A DNA stretch of 64,000 bases, taken from the NCBI GenBank assembly GCA_013364255.1, contig CP054936.1, positions 6,962,353 to 7,026,352 on the forward strand. The letters run 5' to 3'. The first letter of the stretch is position 1, and each line of letters starts with the position of its first letter. Under the pieces are notes generated by a model. The model saw only the letters and a list, made by a program, of their open reading frames with translations. It ran no database searches and was not told the origin of the DNA. The position numbers and the translations under genes are program-made. The stretch is from Streptomyces seoulensis (GTDB lineage Bacteria; Actinomycetota; Actinomycetes; Streptomycetales; Streptomycetaceae). Shown in pieces: positions 60,378 through 64,000 of the stretch.

Positions 60378-60393
60378 ATCTCAGATATGAGAT
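60378..60393. promoter_or_regulatory. Palindrome upstream of the XRE-MurA gene
   Basis: ATCTCA-GATA-TGAGAT, perfect 6-bp arms, 12 bp before the ATG on the minus strand. A probable autoregulatory site for the fused XRE domain. Confidence 0.6.
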
Positions 60394-60702
60394 GGCACCT
60401 CTTGAGGGGGGCCATTCGGGTGATGAGCTGTCAATGCCCCCCGGAGCGACGGGTTCGACGCCACCCGAAAGGTCCGGGCAAATCTACCGATGTCGTATGA
60501 CGTCCGGTGCTGCTGTGGGTGTGTCGCGGGCCGTTTTTCCCACCGGTGGTGAGGGACCAGGAATGCCGGTTGATGTTCAAGCGCACTCCCGGCAGGATCC
60601 GGAAACTCTTGCGGAACGTGAGCGGCATGTCGCGCCTCCTTCCGAACGCTGCTGGACGCGTCCATGTCCCCTTCGGATACCCCGAGTTGACCCTCGGATT
60701 CA

Positions 60703-60753
60703 CCGGCACCCGGCACCCGGCACCCGGCCCCCGGCACCCGGCACCCGGCCCGG
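60703..60753. repeat. GGCACCC tandem repeat
   Basis: About seven copies of a 7-bp unit (GGCACCC, with variants) sit in the 418-bp gap between the lipoprotein stop and the murA-like start; apart from the palindrome at 60378 nothing else is recognised in this gap. Confidence 0.8.
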
Positions 60754-60783
60754 CGTGTCGCCCGCCGGGCCGGTGCGGGTCCG

Positions 60784-61467
60784 TCACCAGTCCTTCTCGG
60801 CCGTCATCTTCGCCGGGGCCAGTACGGCCACATGGCCGTGGTCGCCGTACACGGACCTCCGCCAGTGGGCGAAGACCTCGGCGGCGCGGTCCAGCTCGTC
60901 CGTCTCCCACACCCCGTAGTCGGCGTGGACCTCGGCCACGACCCGGGCACCGCCCGGGAGCGTGCGGGTCCGTACGCTCGTCACGTGGGCGGCGATGGCG
61001 GCGTCCGACTTCCTCGGTGCGCTCGTCCTCAGGTATGCGCGGAACTCGCGGAGCATCGGGAACCAGCGGTGCGGCCCGGTCGTCGGCACGCCCTCGTCCC
61101 AGCCGTCGTCGGTCGTGTTGTCCGTCGTGTCGTCCGTCGTCCGATCGGTCGTGCCGTCGGTCGTGTCGTCCGTGGTCTCGTCCGTGGTCTCGTCCGTGAG
61201 GGAGCCGTCCGCGTCCTGCTGGTCGTCACTGGTCGTGTCGGGCAGCTCGCCCTGGTCGTCGCTCGTCGTGTCCGCGTCCTCCGTGCCGCCCGGGTCGCCT
61301 GCCCCGGACGAGTCCTCCGTGTCTCCTGTGTTTCCCGCGCCCGCCGTCGCGGCGGCCCCCGCTCCCGCGGCCCCCGCCCCCGCCCGTTCCGCGCCGCAGG
61401 CGGTCAGCGGGAGGCAGCAGCAGGCCAGCGCCGCCGCGACGCACGCGTACCGGGTCGTGATCTTCAT
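60784..61467 (-). CDS. Hypothetical lipoprotein with Thr-Thr-Asp repeats
   Basis: 227 residues from ATG 61467. A lipoprotein signal peptide ends at the lipobox LTAC/GAE. The middle (about 75-145) is a disordered Thr/Asp/Glu region with about eight TTD-type triplets, a spacer likely to be surface exposed and possibly O-mannosylated. The C-terminal 80 residues (HRWFPMLREFRAYLRTSAP, then ARVVAEVHADYGVWETDELD) look like a small folded domain of unknown family. No partner is evident. Confidence 0.7.
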   Translation of the reverse strand: MKITTRYACVAAALACCCLPLTACGAERAGAGAAGAGAAATAGAGNTGDTEDSSGAGDPGGTEDADTTSDDQGELPDTTSDDQQDADGSLTDETTDETTDDTTDGTTDRTTDDTTDNTTDDGWDEGVPTTGPHRWFPMLREFRAYLRTSAPRKSDAAIAAHVTSVRTRTLPGGARVVAEVHADYGVWETDELDRAAEVFAHWRRSVYGDHGHVAVLAPAKMTAEKDW

Positions 61468-61714
61468 GCGTGTGCCCCCTGTTCCGTTCCCCCCGTCGGA
61501 CGGTGAGAGCAGCGATCGCCGCCCGGGGTTCCACGGGGCCGCGCGGACCGCGGCCGGCCCTGCGCCGCCCACCGCCCCGTGGTTCGATGAGGCGAGCCGG
61601 GCGCCGCACGGCGCGGGCGCCTCACCGCGACCGCGCGGCCGCGTCACCCGCTACCGCGCGAGGGCGCGACGGGGCCGGGCCGGGCATGACCATCCGGCCC
61701 CCATGTACTAGAGT

Positions 61715-61732
61715 TATCTCGACATCGAGATA
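61715..61732. promoter_or_regulatory. 18-bp palindrome, TamR-like site upstream of aconitase
   Basis: TATCTCGA-CA-TCGAGATA: perfect 8-bp arms. S. coelicolor TamR (MarR family) is known to bind an 18-bp palindrome at the aconitase promoter; this element has matching length and position. Identity with that site is from memory. Confidence 0.65.
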
Positions 61733-61773
61733 TCTGCCGAGGAGCACCGCAGCCGCACCCCGGTAAGGGTTAC

Positions 61774-61793
61774 CTAACTTAGCCCTACCTTAG
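61774..61793 (+). promoter_or_regulatory. Iron-box-like element upstream of aconitase
   Basis: CTAACTTAGCCCTACCTTAG is an imperfect palindrome resembling the DmdR/IdeR consensus (TTAGGTTAG and its complement). Iron control of this [4Fe-4S] enzyme would make sense. The rest of the 419-bp gap holds only the TamR-like site. Confidence 0.45.
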
Positions 61794-61886
61794 CTGATGG
61801 GGCGAGCGCCGTGGCGGCACTATGCGGTGGTCGCCGCATAGGGTTTGCGGTGTGGTGGTACGCGCACATCAATGAAGGAGACTGTC

Positions 61887-64000
<2,114 letters not shown>

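Noticed and set aside
58014..60500. Single 828-residue plus-strand protein joining the immunity/GntR remnants with the murA region
   Set aside because: Beyond about 58500 it is antisense to the XRE-MurA gene and has shadow composition; only its first 160 residues show real domains.

Overview
The window is very GC-rich with strong third-position GC bias, frequent GTG starts, 4-base stop/start overlaps and DasR-type promoter boxes. Together with SepF, a nickel-era style Fe/Mn superoxide dismutase, Hen1/Pnkp and an XRE-MurA fusion next to aconitase, this points to a Streptomyces chromosome. About 40 kb looks like ordinary core or near-core genome. Accessory DNA sits at the left end (1-5.8 kb) and between about 42.2 and 58.8 kb.

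Layout. 1-5.8 kb: a decayed PglY-like (Pgl/BREX) ATPase, a DUF2075 helicase with an N-terminal nuclease-like motif, and an XRE regulator. 6.3-9.8 kb: two alpha/beta hydrolases, a TetR regulator with a clear operator, and a LysE exporter. 10.0-10.9 kb: a secreted chitin-type LPMO behind two DasR boxes. 11-16.5 kb: MFS transporter, SepF, SMC-like ATPase, MazG-like protein, DUF6099 protein and a TRIC-type channel. 16.7-21.9 kb: LLM oxidoreductase and the Hen1-Pnkp RNA-repair pair. 22-26 kb: arginine deiminase, ornithine carbamoyltransferase and an amino-acid permease. 26.7-34.1 kb: an aryl-CoA degradation locus (CoA ligase, hydroxylase/ene-reductase fusion, enoyl-CoA hydratase, acyl-CoA dehydrogenase, RidA, PaaX) resembling the 2-aminobenzoyl-CoA pathway. 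34.4-41.8 kb: secreted protein, DUF488 protein, LpdA, two ATP-grasp proteins, CobK, CobH and SodF.

The most unusual feature is 42.8-56.4 kb, a tightly packed one-strand cluster that looks like a ribosomal-peptide (RiPP) pathway. It opens with a 56-codon gene encoding a short acidic leader followed by eleven perfect Ala-Asn-Val repeats. A transcription-attenuator-like hairpin follows. Then come a nucleotidyltransferase whose C-terminus looks like a PqqD-type peptide-recognition domain, a TldD/TldE protease pair, a three-gene ABC exporter, a NagA-like amidohydrolase, two divergent NDP-kinase-like proteins, a BFD-type [2Fe-2S] protein, an acetyl-xylan-esterase-like hydrolase, a MOSC protein, a cupin, a HAD phosphatase and a CYTH triphosphate-binding protein. 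Two strong hairpins close the unit. The repeat region contains no Cys, Ser, Thr or Lys, so any side-chain chemistry would have to target Asn. The enzyme set is weighted to nucleotide/phosphate chemistry. I do not recognise it as a described RiPP class, but I could not search databases.

56.5-58.8 kb is a graveyard: an IS5-type transposase fragment, a frameshifted RHS-HINT-NucA/NucB toxin with a broken immunity gene, and a GntR fragment. The window ends with the XRE-MurA fusion, a lipoprotein, and the start of aconitase behind a TamR-like palindrome and an iron-box-like site.
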